In this document: positions 19,957 through 28,239 of the stretch, one piece after another
How the letters are laid out: each line of letters opens with the position of its first letter
Position numbering within the stretch: the stretch's first letter is position 1
From: Alphaproteobacteria bacterium
GTDB taxonomy: Bacteria > Pseudomonadota > Alphaproteobacteria > Reyranellales > Reyranellaceae
Direction: 5' to 3'
Length of the DNA stretch: 64,000 nucleotides
Assembly (NCBI GenBank): GCA_019635875.1
Contig: JAHBYP010000002.1
Coordinates: 558,001 to 622,000 of the forward strand
Program-made: the position numbers and the translations under genes
Notes under the pieces: generated by a model
Told to the model about the DNA's origin: nothing
The model's database searches: none
The model's input: the letters and a program-made list of their open reading frames with translations, nothing else

Positions 19957-19986
19957 CCGAGGGAATCTGATGCTGCGCGCGTCGCC

Positions 19987-20493
19987 CTAGGCGCCCTTCA
20001 GCATCATCGGCAGGCCGGCAGCCATGAAGACGACGCGATCGGCGCGTTGGGCGACGCGGCGATTGAGCATGCCCTGCGCGTCGCGAAAGCGACGGGCGAG
20101 TGGGTTGTCAGGCACGATGCCCAGCCCGACCTCGTTGGCAACGAGCACGGTCTGGCCGGCGCGTGCGTCGAGCGCGGCCAGCAATTCGTCCGTGGCCGCA
20201 TCGATGTCGCGGTCCCGATGCATCAGGTTGCTCAGCCACAGGGTCAGGCAGTCAACGAGAATGGCGCGCGCTTCGTCGGCGTGCCGGCGCAGCACCAGCG
20301 CGAGATCAAGCGGCTCTTCGATCGTCATCCACGCCTGGCCGCGCTCGGCGCGATGGACGGCGATGCGCTCGGCCATCTCGGCATCCCCTGCCTCGGCGGT
20401 GGCGACGAAAAGGCCGCCGCCCAGCAGCGCGAGCGCATAGCCGCTCTTGCCGGCGCGCGCGCCGCCCAGCACGAGCGTGACAGGCGCCGCCAT
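19987..20493 (-). CDS. cobU: Adenosylcobinamide kinase / guanylyltransferase
   Basis: Phosphorylates adenosylcobinamide and adds GMP in nucleotide-loop assembly of vitamin B12. The 168-aa protein has the P-loop LVLGGARAGKSGYA (residues 8-20), ATAEAGDAEMAERIAVHRAERG with the GMP-accepting His region, LVDCLTLWLSNL and NEVGLGIVPDNPLARRFRDAQG. ATG 20493 is internal to a much longer open frame that is an overlap with the phosphatase gene. It starts 2 nt after the phosphatase stop, the last gene of cobS-cobC-cobU. Confidence 0.95.
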   Translation of the reverse strand: MAAPVTLVLGGARAGKSGYALALLGGGLFVATAEAGDAEMAERIAVHRAERGQAWMTIEEPLDLALVLRRHADEARAILVDCLTLWLSNLMHRDRDIDAATDELLAALDARAGQTVLVANEVGLGIVPDNPLARRFRDAQGMLNRRVAQRADRVVFMAAGLPMMLKGA

Positions 20494-20495
20494 CG

Positions 20496-21149
20496 TCAGG
20501 CGGCTGCGACGACGCGCGGCAGCAGGTTGGTGAAGACGATGCGCCAGGCGTGATCCGGGTCCGCCTGCTCGTAATGCTCGATCAGGGTCAGCGAGACGTT
20601 CTCGGCCTCGAAGCGCACCGCGGCATCGGCGCCCAGCCCCATTGCCAGCGCCAGCGCGGCGCGGATCGTGCCGCCATGGGTGACGGCGACGATGTCGCGA
20701 CCCTTGTGCGTCTCGTTGATCTCGAGAATCGCCGAGCCGGCGCGCTGCATCAGGTCGACGAAGCTCTCGCCGCCTGGCGGCCGGTTGGTCGGCGGGCCGA
20801 GCCAGAAGAGATGGTTGTCGCCATGGTTGGCGGCGATGTCGGCATAGGTCAGGCCCTGCCACTGGCCGAAATGTTGCTCGTTGAAGCGCGGCTCGCGCAA
20901 CGGCTCGCGCCAGTCCGCGCCGTGCGCGCGCAGCGTGTCGGCGGTCTTGATCGCGCGCGACAGGCCACTGGTCACCCACACCGCGCCGCGCGGCAGCAGC
21001 GCCGCCTGGTGACGGAACAGCGCGTGGTCGCTGACGTCGCAATCCATGTCGCTCTGGCCGTAGCAGCGGCCTTCCGGGTTGGGCACCACGGCATGGCGGA
21101 CCCACCACCAGCGTGTCACCGGTGCCTTGTTGCTCGCCGCCGTCGCCAT
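20496..21149 (-). CDS. cobC: Histidine phosphatase, probable alpha-ribazole phosphatase
   Basis: 217 aa of the phosphoglycerate-mutase-like family. The catalytic RHA is seen in WWWVRHAVVPNPEGRCYGQSD (first 15 residues of this block), with VTSGLSRAIKTADTL, FGQWQGLTY and AVTHGGTIRAALAL giving the second His. Sandwiched between cobS and cobU with 2- and 4-nt gaps, it is very probably CobC, which removes the 5'-phosphate of alpha-ribazole phosphate or adenosylcobalamin phosphate. Sequence alone would allow another phosphatase. Confidence 0.85.
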   Translation of the reverse strand: MATAASNKAPVTRWWWVRHAVVPNPEGRCYGQSDMDCDVSDHALFRHQAALLPRGAVWVTSGLSRAIKTADTLRAHGADWREPLREPRFNEQHFGQWQGLTYADIAANHGDNHLFWLGPPTNRPPGGESFVDLMQRAGSAILEINETHKGRDIVAVTHGGTIRAALALAMGLGADAAVRFEAENVSLTLIEHYEQADPDHAWRIVFTNLLPRVVAAA

Positions 21150-21153
21150 ACGC

Positions 21154-21963
21154 CTACCTCCAGCCCACGCACATCGCCACAACGACCAGCGCGGCGGTCT
21201 CCGCCATCTGCTGCGTCGCGCCCAGGACGTCGCCGGTGTAGCCGCCGAAGCGTTCGCGCGCCAGCGGCACCATGCCCCAGGCGACGGCGAAGACGACAGC
21301 CGGGGCCAGCACCGCCGAGATCGGCGACACGCCCATCAGCATGAGGAAGGCGATGCCGCCGCCGATCGCCAGCGTGATGCCGACATCGCTGGTCGTCGGC
21401 TGCCCGACCCCGGCGCCCAGCCCGTCCCCGCGCGCCGGCTCGAGTGCGCCCATCGGCCAGGCGATCGCCGCGCGCGACAGCATGTGGGCCGCGACCAGCG
21501 CCAGCAGCGCGATGCCGGTGTCGCGCGCCGCCAGCTGCGCCAGGGCCGCGACGCGCACGCCGACGGAGAAGATCAACGCCAGCGCGCCGAACGCGCCGAT
21601 GCGGCTGTCGCGCAGGATCTCCAGCCGCCGTTCGATCGAGGCGCCGGCGGGCCCGAGCGCGTCGGCGGTGTCGGCCAGCCCGTCCTCGTGCAGAGCGCCG
21701 GTGATCACGATGGCTGTCAGCAAGCCGACGAAAGCGGCGAGGATCGGTCCGGCCCCCAGCCATTGCGCGATCGCCAGATCGAGGCCGGCTGCCAGGCCGA
21801 TGGCGAGGCCCAGTACCGGCAGGGTCGGTAGCCGCTGCGCCAGACGGAAGCGGGGCGCGCCGCTGAAGTTGAACGGCAGGCGCGTGAAGAAGGTCGCGGT
21901 CTCGCCAAGCGCCGCGAACCATTCCTCGACATTGCCCGGCCGCTGCGGGTTTTCGCTGGTCAT
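21154..21963 (-). CDS. cobS: Adenosylcobinamide-GDP ribazoletransferase (cobalamin synthase)
   Basis: Integral membrane enzyme joining adenosylcobinamide-GDP and alpha-ribazole. The 269-aa protein contains FFTRLPFNFSG, the conserved HEDGLADTADALG block near residue 90 and several hydrophobic helices. ATG 21963 (MTSENPQRP) is chosen instead of the longer frame to 22044, which would overlap the divergent cobT. First gene of the cobS-cobC-cobU run; cobT starts 59 nt away on the other strand. Confidence 0.95.
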   Translation of the reverse strand: MTSENPQRPGNVEEWFAALGETATFFTRLPFNFSGAPRFRLAQRLPTLPVLGLAIGLAAGLDLAIAQWLGAGPILAAFVGLLTAIVITGALHEDGLADTADALGPAGASIERRLEILRDSRIGAFGALALIFSVGVRVAALAQLAARDTGIALLALVAAHMLSRAAIAWPMGALEPARGDGLGAGVGQPTTSDVGITLAIGGGIAFLMLMGVSPISAVLAPAVVFAVAWGMVPLARERFGGYTGDVLGATQQMAETAALVVVAMCVGWR

Positions 21964-22022
21964 GACGGGGCGATTGTAGGACAGTCCGCGCCCCTCCGAC
22001 ACGGCCGCACCCGCTTCCCCGT

Positions 22023-23051
22023 ATGACCGCCCCTCAGGCCGCAACCTTCGCCGAGATGCGCGCGGTCATCGCGCAAATGCCGGGACCGGATGTCGCGGCG
22101 CAAACCAAGGCACGCTTGCGCCAGGCCGACCTCACCAAGCCGCCCGGCTCGCTTGGCCGGCTGGAGGAGATCGCCGAGTGGCTGGCGGCGTGGCAGGGCC
22201 GCGAGCGGCCACGCTGCGAGCGTCCCCGGGTCTGCGTCTTCGCCGGCGCCCATGGCGTGGCGGCGCGCGGCGTGTCGGCCTATCCGGCCAGCGTCACCCA
22301 GCAGATGGTGCGCAACTTCGTGGCCGGCGGCGCGGCGGTGAACCAGCTCACCGCGGCGATCGACGGTGACCTCAGGGTCTACGAGATGGATCTCGCCCAC
22401 CCCGTGGCCGATTTCACCCAGGGACCGGCGATGGACGAGGCGCGCTGTGCGCGCGCCATGGCCTACGGCATGATGGCCGCCGAAACCGGAATCGACGTGC
22501 TGTGCCTGGGCGAGATGGGCATCGCCAATACGACCTCGGCCGCCGCTCTCTGCCTGGCGCTGTTCGGCGGCACGGCGGAAGACTGGGTCGGGCCGGGCAC
22601 CGGCGTCGCCGGCGAGGCGCTCGCACGGAAGATCGAGACCGTGCGGCTGGGCGTCGAGCGCCATCGCGCCGTCTCGGGCGATCCGCTGGCGGTGCTGGCG
22701 GCGCTGGGCGGCGAGGAGATCGCCGCCATCGCCGGCGCCATCCTGGCGGCGCGCATGGGTCATATCCCCGTACTGCTCGATGGCTTTGCCTGCACCGCCG
22801 CGGCCGCCGTGCTGCACCGCCTCGATCCCGCCGCTCTGGATCATTGCCTCGTTGCCCATCGTTCCGCCGAACCGGCGCATGGAGCGCTGTGCGGGAGACT
22901 GGCGAAGCGGCCACTCCTGGATCTCGGCATGCGGCTGGGAGAAGCCTCCGGCGCGGCCCTCGCCGTGGCGCTCCTGAAGGCTGCCTGCGCCTGTCTCGAT
23001 GGCATGGCGACCTTCGGTGAGGCCGGTGTCAGCGGCCGGAATGGAAGCTGA
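22023..23051 (+). CDS. cobT: Nicotinate-nucleotide--dimethylbenzimidazole phosphoribosyltransferase
   Basis: Makes alpha-ribazole 5'-phosphate, the lower-ligand nucleotide of B12. The 342-aa protein shows LTKPPGSLGRLEEIAEWLA, FAGAHGVAARGVSAYPASVTQ, GEMGIANTTSAAAL, VGPGTGV and the C-terminal FGEAGVSG with the catalytic Glu at residue 333. Divergent from cobS. Together the four genes cover nucleotide-loop assembly; no corrin-ring genes and no recognisable cobalamin riboswitch are in this window. Confidence 0.96.
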   Translation: MTAPQAATFAEMRAVIAQMPGPDVAAQTKARLRQADLTKPPGSLGRLEEIAEWLAAWQGRERPRCERPRVCVFAGAHGVAARGVSAYPASVTQQMVRNFVAGGAAVNQLTAAIDGDLRVYEMDLAHPVADFTQGPAMDEARCARAMAYGMMAAETGIDVLCLGEMGIANTTSAAALCLALFGGTAEDWVGPGTGVAGEALARKIETVRLGVERHRAVSGDPLAVLAALGGEEIAAIAGAILAARMGHIPVLLDGFACTAAAAVLHRLDPAALDHCLVAHRSAEPAHGALCGRLAKRPLLDLGMRLGEASGAALAVALLKAACACLDGMATFGEAGVSGRNGS

Positions 23052-23331
23052 GCTATTGACACGCCCTTCGGCGGCAACGGTGCCGACCGATGCGAAGTCA
23101 GCCGATGCGTTGGGCCTCAGACCGTCGTCAAGGCGGCCGGCGAGGATCCCGTCAACCACGTGGTGATCTTCGCCAGCCATCGGGAGGCGTCGGCAGCGGC
23201 GCCCGCGAAACAGACGGCAACGACATCGCCGTCCAGACCGGCAACGTCACCGTCGCCTGTATCGGCTGATCGGCCGTTGCGACCAGCCCCGGCCGCCGCT
23301 TCGAGGAGCGCTCAGGGCTCATTCAGCCCGG
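23052..23331 (+). other. Intergenic stretch with possible coding remnant
   Basis: 280 nt between cobT and the convergent DUF2272 gene. Two plus-strand reading frames look protein-like but are out of register: VVKAAGEDPVNHVVIFASH (about 23121-23180) and, in another frame, ARETDGNDIAVQTGNVTVAC ending at a TGA at 23269. This could be the tail of a frameshifted secreted-protein gene. No start codon or ribosome-binding site is evident. Confidence 0.25.
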
Positions 23332-24138
23332 TCATCGGCCCTGGCGGGCGTAGTGGTTCTCGATCACGGCGAACCACGGTCGCGCACCGTCGCGATCGCT
23401 CGGGGCAACCAGGCGGCCCGCTGCGTCGATGTCGAAAATGCTCAGCGTCACCGAATCGGCAACATTGCCGCCGATCGCCTCCAGCAGGCCGCGCGCCGGA
23501 TCGACTCCCACGACGACGTCGCAGTGCGAGGCGAGGAAGTTGCCGTCAGGCCGGCGGAAATGGCCGATCGAGATCTCCGACACCGGCGCACGCGCCGACG
23601 GCCGGCGCGCCGCGCAGACCAGATCGCCGGGCTGCGGCACCGCTTCGAGATAGTGACGCAGCACGAAGGGTGCGTCGGGATCGCGCTGCTGGCGCTTCCA
23701 GATCGTCTCGAGATAGGCCGCATGGGCCGGGTGACCGCAGAAGGCCTTCGTGGGCACGCCGGCCTGGATCATCACCCACGACACGAACACCGCCGACCAG
23801 GGCCGCGCCGCGACCTGCTCGACCGGCAGCGACCAGCTCACCGAGCGCCAATAGGCCTGCACCCATTCCGGCCGATCGGTCTCGCTCAGGCCCGATCTCA
23901 CCTCCTCGCCCTTGGCATCGCCCGCGCGATAGCGCCAGGTCTGGCGGCCGAAACGGTCCCATTCGCCGAACAGCAGGGTCGCGATGTTGCTGGCGTAGTC
24001 GCGGCCGGGCAGCGCCGTCCTCGGATCCCGGTACTGCTTGGCGGGTTCGCAGGCGGGCGGCGGCCCGGGCCGCTGCCCGGCGCAGGCGGCCAGCGCAAGT
24101 AGCAGCAGAAACGCGCCAGGCACGCCCGAAGAACGCAT
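23332..24138 (-). CDS. DUF2272 lipoprotein
   Basis: 268 aa with a lipoprotein signal ending ALAA|C19 and a DUF2272 domain: GEWDRFGRQTWRY, RPWSAVFVSWVMIQAGVP, then HCDVVVGVDPARGLLEAIGGN. The SAVFVSWVM segment and later His resemble NlpC/P60- or CHAP-like amidase folds, so a cell-wall role is possible but unproven. ATG 24138 is chosen over an in-frame GTG at 24153. Confidence 0.82.
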   Translation of the reverse strand: MRSSGVPGAFLLLLALAACAGQRPGPPPACEPAKQYRDPRTALPGRDYASNIATLLFGEWDRFGRQTWRYRAGDAKGEEVRSGLSETDRPEWVQAYWRSVSWSLPVEQVAARPWSAVFVSWVMIQAGVPTKAFCGHPAHAAYLETIWKRQQRDPDAPFVLRHYLEAVPQPGDLVCAARRPSARAPVSEISIGHFRRPDGNFLASHCDVVVGVDPARGLLEAIGGNVADSVTLSIFDIDAAGRLVAPSDRDGARPWFAVIENHYARQGR

Positions 24139-24258
24139 GCCGCCACTAGACACGAAGCCATCGATGCAAGGAAGCCCTGCGCCGCGGGACGCTTCACGAC
24201 CCCGGCTGCGGCCCGCTAATCTCCGCCGCCAACGGGATGCGACCCAGGGAGAGCGATC

Positions 24259-25824
24259 ATGGACGGCAACGACCAGATGACCGGTGCGGAGAGCCTGGTG
24301 CGCACACTAGTGAAGAGCGGCGTGAACGTCTCGTTCAGCAATCCCGGCACCTCGGAGATGCACTATGTCGCGGCCCTCGATCGGGTCGAGGGCATGCGCT
24401 GCGTGCTCGGCCTGTTCGAGGGCGTCTGCTCGGGCGCCGCCGACGGCTACTACCGCATGACCGACAAGCCAGCGGCAACCCTGCTGCATCTCGGACCGGG
24501 GCTGGCCAACTCGGCCGCCAACCTGCACAACGCCAAGAAGGCCGGCTCCGGCATCGTCAACATCGTCGGCGAGCACGCCACGCATCACATCAAGTACGAC
24601 ACGCCGCTGACCGCCGACATCGAGGGCATCGCCCGGCCGTTCTCGCACTGGGTCAAGACCTCGCCCAACCCCGGCACCGTGGGCAAGGACGGCGCCGCCG
24701 CGGTGCAGGCCGCCCGCCTGGGCTGCGGCCAGATCGCCACGCTGATCCTGCCGGCCGATTGCGCCTGGACGCCGGGCGGCGAGGTCGCCGAGCCGGTGCC
24801 GGTGCCGGCGCAGCGCAAGCCCGATGCCGACACGGTGAAGGCGGCCGCCAGGGCGCTGACCTCGGGTGAGCCGGCGATGCTGCTGCTGGGCGGCCGCGCG
24901 CTGCGCGCAAAAGGTCTGGAGCTGGCTGGCAAGATCGCCGCCAAGACCGGCTGCAAGGTGCAGGGCTCGGGCGGCACGGCGCGGCTGTCGCGCGGTGCCG
25001 GCCGGGTGCAGATCACCCGCCTGCATTTCGTCGTCGAGCAGGCGCAGGCCATGCTCAAGGGCATGAAGCAGATGGTGCTGGTCGGCGCCAAGGAGCCGGC
25101 AGCGTTCTTCGCCTATCCCGGCAAGCCGAGCATTCTGACCCCCGAGGGCTGCACGCTGACCAGGCTCTGCGCCGTTGAGGACGATTGCGAGGCCGCGCTC
25201 GAGGCGCTCGCCGCCGAGCTCGGCGCCACCGGCCTGCAGCCGGCCGGCGTGGCGCAGGCCAAGCGGCCGGAAAAGCCCAGCGGCAAGTTCACCCTGGATG
25301 GGCTGGGCCAGGCGCTGGGTGCCGTGCTGCCCGAGGGCGCTATCGTGGTCGACGAATCGGTGACCACCGGGCGCGGCTTCTTCCCGTTCAGCGTCGGCGC
25401 GCCGCCGCATGACTGGCTGAACAACATGGGCGGTTCGATCGGCTTCGGCGCCCCGGTCGCGGTCGGCGCCGCGGTGGCCTGCCCGGATCGCAAGGTCGTC
25501 TGCATGATCGGCGACGGCAGCGCGATGTACACGATCCAGGCGCTGTGGACGATGGCGCGCGACAACCTCGACGTCTGTGTCATCATCTTCGCCAACCGCT
25601 CCTACCAGATCCTCTACAGCCAGCTAAGCGATGTTGGCGCACCCAACCCGGGACCGCGCGCCATCGACATGCTGACCCTGGACCGCCCGACGCTGAAATT
25701 TGTCGAGCTGGCCAAGGGCATGGGCGTCGAAGGCGCCCAGGCGCACGACCTGGAGGCGCTCAACAAGCAGCTGCAATACGCCATGAGCACCAAGGGTCCG
25801 TACCTGATTGAAGTCGTGATGTAG
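24259..25824 (+). CDS. Thiamine-diphosphate-dependent enzyme, acetolactate synthase-like
   Basis: 521 aa in the three-domain decarboxylase/synthase fold. The N-terminal Pyr domain has FSNPGTSEMHYVAALD and the cofactor-activating Glu54 (LGLFEGVCSGAADGYYRM). The C-terminal PP domain has CMIGDGSAMYTIQALWTMAR with a downstream NRSYQ, the GDG-N thiamine site. The short length, the absence of a partner small subunit and the lack of FAD-region features suggest a benzoylformate- or sulfopyruvate-type decarboxylase or a carboligase rather than IlvB. The substrate is not deducible. It has no clear operon partner. Confidence 0.88.
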   Translation: MDGNDQMTGAESLVRTLVKSGVNVSFSNPGTSEMHYVAALDRVEGMRCVLGLFEGVCSGAADGYYRMTDKPAATLLHLGPGLANSAANLHNAKKAGSGIVNIVGEHATHHIKYDTPLTADIEGIARPFSHWVKTSPNPGTVGKDGAAAVQAARLGCGQIATLILPADCAWTPGGEVAEPVPVPAQRKPDADTVKAAARALTSGEPAMLLLGGRALRAKGLELAGKIAAKTGCKVQGSGGTARLSRGAGRVQITRLHFVVEQAQAMLKGMKQMVLVGAKEPAAFFAYPGKPSILTPEGCTLTRLCAVEDDCEAALEALAAELGATGLQPAGVAQAKRPEKPSGKFTLDGLGQALGAVLPEGAIVVDESVTTGRGFFPFSVGAPPHDWLNNMGGSIGFGAPVAVGAAVACPDRKVVCMIGDGSAMYTIQALWTMARDNLDVCVIIFANRSYQILYSQLSDVGAPNPGPRAIDMLTLDRPTLKFVELAKGMGVEGAQAHDLEALNKQLQYAMSTKGPYLIEVVM

Positions 25825-25826
25825 TA

Positions 25827-25865
25827 GGAGGATCGGCGCCTCGTCGGCCTCCTCCCAGTGTTTTC
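25827..25865 (+). terminator. Probable terminator after the ThDP-enzyme gene
   Basis: AGGAGGATCGGCG and CGTCGGCCTCCT form an imperfect GC-rich stem just after the stop codon, followed by CCCAGTGTTTTC with a short T run. Confidence 0.5.
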
Positions 25866-25948
25866 AACGACTTCCATGAGCCGGCAGGACGCCGGCAGAC
25901 CCATTTCCCGGTCTTTCGCTGCGGGTCGGCTCTTCGTATATTGGGGCC

Positions 25949-26884
25949 ATGTCCTCCGAATCATCGCCTGATCGAAGTCCCGGCGCGGCCGGCGATGGCG
26001 GCCGATTGCGCCGTGTCTGGCGCCGGCTGCGTCGTCGCGACCGCGGCGAGGAAATCCGCGACGCCATCCAGGAGATCATCGAGAAGACACCGGAGTTGCG
26101 CGACGCGCCGGCCAACATGCCGGCGCTGGGCGGCGAGGAGCGCACGCTGTTCGCCAACATCCTGCGCCTGCGCGGCAAGACGGTGTCGGATGTCATGGTG
26201 CCGCGCGCCGACATCCTGGCCGTGCCGGTCGACACCTCGCTGGAGGACACCGTCCGCCTGATGCAGCGTGAGGCGCATTCGCGCTACCCCGTCTACCGCG
26301 AGTCGCTCGACGACACGATCGGCATGGTCCACATGAAGGACGTCATGCCGTATTGGAACGCCGGCCGGAAGTTCCACCTCCGCGACGTACTGCGCCGCGT
26401 GATCTTCGCGGCACCCACCCTGCCGGTGCTCGATCTGCTGCTCGACATGCGCCGCCAGCGCGTCCACATGGCGCTGGTGGTCGACGAGTTCGGCGGCACC
26501 GACGGGCTGGTCACCATCGAGGATCTGGTCGAGGAGATCGTCGGCGAGATCGAGGACGAACACGACGTCCAGACCATGGACAAGCCGGTGCCCAAGGGTG
26601 ACGGCGTCTTCGAAGCCACCGGCCGCACCACCATCGAGGCCTTCGAGGAGGCACTGGGGCCGGCGCTGAACGAGGAGGAGCGCGGCGAGGTCGACACCCT
26701 GGGCGGCCTGATCTTCAGCCTCGCCGGCCGTATTCCCCTGCGCGGCGAGATCGTGCGCCACCCCAACGGGTTGGAGTTCGAGATCCTCGACGTCGACCCG
26801 CGCCGTATCCGCCGCCTGCGCGTGCGTCGCCGCTCGCCGCCCGATGGCCCGCAGACCATGGACCGCGGCAACGAATCGGGCTGA
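25949..26884 (+). CDS. corC: CBS-domain protein of the CorC/TlyC/HlyC family
   Basis: 311 aa with two CBS domains (about residues 80-200; VSDVMVPRADILAVPVDTS, HMALVVDEFGGTDGLVTIEDL) and a C-terminal CorC_HlyC transporter-associated domain (GEVDTLGGLIFSLAGRIP). The soluble form lacking DUF21 helices is linked to magnesium/cobalt efflux and to the ybeY-lnt neighbourhood. Here it stands alone: lnt lies 25 kb away and ybeY and phoH are not in the window. Basic N-terminus (residues 18-35) is Arg-rich. Confidence 0.92.
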   Translation: MSSESSPDRSPGAAGDGGRLRRVWRRLRRRDRGEEIRDAIQEIIEKTPELRDAPANMPALGGEERTLFANILRLRGKTVSDVMVPRADILAVPVDTSLEDTVRLMQREAHSRYPVYRESLDDTIGMVHMKDVMPYWNAGRKFHLRDVLRRVIFAAPTLPVLDLLLDMRRQRVHMALVVDEFGGTDGLVTIEDLVEEIVGEIEDEHDVQTMDKPVPKGDGVFEATGRTTIEAFEEALGPALNEEERGEVDTLGGLIFSLAGRIPLRGEIVRHPNGLEFEILDVDPRRIRRLRVRRRSPPDGPQTMDRGNESG

Positions 26885-26943
26885 TCAGCCTTGCGCTCGA
26901 CTGCCCATTGGCACGGGCGTGTTTCGAACACATATTCGTCGCA

Positions 26944-27858
26944 ATGAGGGACCCGTATTCCGTGCTGGGCGTGGCCAGGACGGCGTCGGCGGACGAGATC
27001 CGCAAGGCGTACCGACGGCTGGCCAAGCAGAACCACCCCGACCTGCATCCCGGCGACAAGGATGCGGAGGCGCGCTTCAAGGAGATCTCGGCGGCGCATG
27101 CGCTGCTGTCGGATGCCGAGCAGCGCAAGCGCTACGATGCCGGCGAGATCGACGCCAGCGGGCAGGAGAAGCCGCGTGGCTTCTACCGCGACCACGCCGG
27201 CCAGGCCGGCGGCCGCAAGTACGATCGGGGCTTCAATCCCGAGGACCTGCAGGGCTTCGGCGACATGTTCTCCGACCTGTTCGGGCGCGGCGGCTTCCGT
27301 CCCGGCATGGGCGGCCGCGGCGGCACCGTCGCCTTCACGTTGTCGATCCCCTTCCTGATCGCCGCGCGCGGCGGCAGGCAGGCCATCCAGCTGCCCGACG
27401 GTCGCCTGCTGGAGGTGACGATTCCCGAAGGCGCCGAGGACGGCGAGACCCTGCTGCTGAAGGGCCAGGGCATGCCCGGGGTGGAAGGCGCGCCGGCCGG
27501 CGACGCCATCGTCGAGCTCGACGTGCAGCCGCATGCGGTCTTCAAGCGCGACGGCCGCGATATCCGCGTCGACCTGCCGATCACCTTGGGCGAGGCCGTG
27601 CTGGGCGGCTCGGTTCGCACGCCCACCATCGGCGGGCCGGTGATGCTGAAGGTCACGCCCGGCTCCAACAGCGGCAAGGTGATGCGACTGCGCGGCCGCG
27701 GCCTGCTCGACCGCCGCACCGGCAAACGCGGCGATCAGCTCGTCACGCTGCAGGTGACGCTGCCGGAGCAGGCGGACGAGAAGCTCAAGGCATTTCTCGA
27801 GGACTGGCAGGCCGGCAAGGCGCATGACCCGCGCAGCCACCTGGAGGCGCTGACATGA
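26944..27858 (+). CDS. cbpA: DnaJ-class co-chaperone CbpA
   Basis: 304 aa: J domain (residues 1-65, YSVLGVARTASADEIRKAYR with HPD at 31-33), a Gly/Phe linker (about 80-130, DMFSDLFGRGGFRPG) and two C-terminal substrate-binding domains, with no zinc finger, which separates CbpA from DnaJ. It stimulates DnaK ATPase and can bind DNA in E. coli. The start MRDPYSVLG at 26944 matches J-domain beginnings; the frame is open to 26908. It overlaps cbpM by 4 nt. Confidence 0.93.
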   Translation: MRDPYSVLGVARTASADEIRKAYRRLAKQNHPDLHPGDKDAEARFKEISAAHALLSDAEQRKRYDAGEIDASGQEKPRGFYRDHAGQAGGRKYDRGFNPEDLQGFGDMFSDLFGRGGFRPGMGGRGGTVAFTLSIPFLIAARGGRQAIQLPDGRLLEVTIPEGAEDGETLLLKGQGMPGVEGAPAGDAIVELDVQPHAVFKRDGRDIRVDLPITLGEAVLGGSVRTPTIGGPVMLKVTPGSNSGKVMRLRGRGLLDRRTGKRGDQLVTLQVTLPEQADEKLKAFLEDWQAGKAHDPRSHLEALT

Positions 27859-28175
27859 CGACTCTCGAAGAGTTGCTGCGCCTTCACGGGACGCTCACAC
27901 CGGCGCGGATCGAGCGCTGGATCGCGGTCGGCCTGCTGCGGCCCGAAGGCGACGACGATCCGCCGCGCTTCGCCGCCATCGACGTGGCCCGCGTGCAGCT
28001 TCTGATCGAATTGCGCGAGGATCTGGCGATCGACGACTCGGCGCTGGAAGCGGTCGTGCCGCTGCTCGACCAGGTGCATACGCTGCGTCATCGTCTGGCG
28101 CGCCTTGCCGACGCCATCGCGCGCCAGCCCGAAGAGGTGCGCCGGGCGATCGCCGCGGCGCTGGTCGAGCGCTGA
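27855..28175 (+). CDS. cbpM: CbpM-like modulator of CbpA
   Basis: 106 aa with a MerR-like helix-turn-helix fold: LTPARIERWIAVGLLRPEGDD followed by IDVARVQLLIELREDLAIDDSALEAVVPLLDQV, the typical CbpM pattern. CbpM binds the CbpA J domain and inhibits it. The ATGA overlap with cbpA supports coupled synthesis of the pair. Confidence 0.88.
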   Translation: MTTLEELLRLHGTLTPARIERWIAVGLLRPEGDDDPPRFAAIDVARVQLLIELREDLAIDDSALEAVVPLLDQVHTLRHRLARLADAIARQPEEVRRAIAAALVER

Positions 28176-28188
28176 CAACCCAAACGAA

Positions 28189-28216
28189 AGCAGCGGCGTG
28201 TCGCCACGCCGCTGCT
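28189..28216. terminator. Bidirectional terminator between cbpM and metK
   Basis: A perfect 12-bp stem AGCAGCGGCGTG / CACGCCGCTGCT with a TCGC tetraloop lies between the convergent stops. On the minus strand it is followed by TTTCGTTTGGG, a good intrinsic terminator for metK. Confidence 0.85.
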
Positions 28217-28239
28217 CGTGATCCTCGCTCGTCGGACGA

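Noticed and set aside
21964-22022. Cobalamin riboswitch between cobS and cobT
   Set aside because: Only 59 nt and no B12-box-like conserved sequence; too short for the aptamer.
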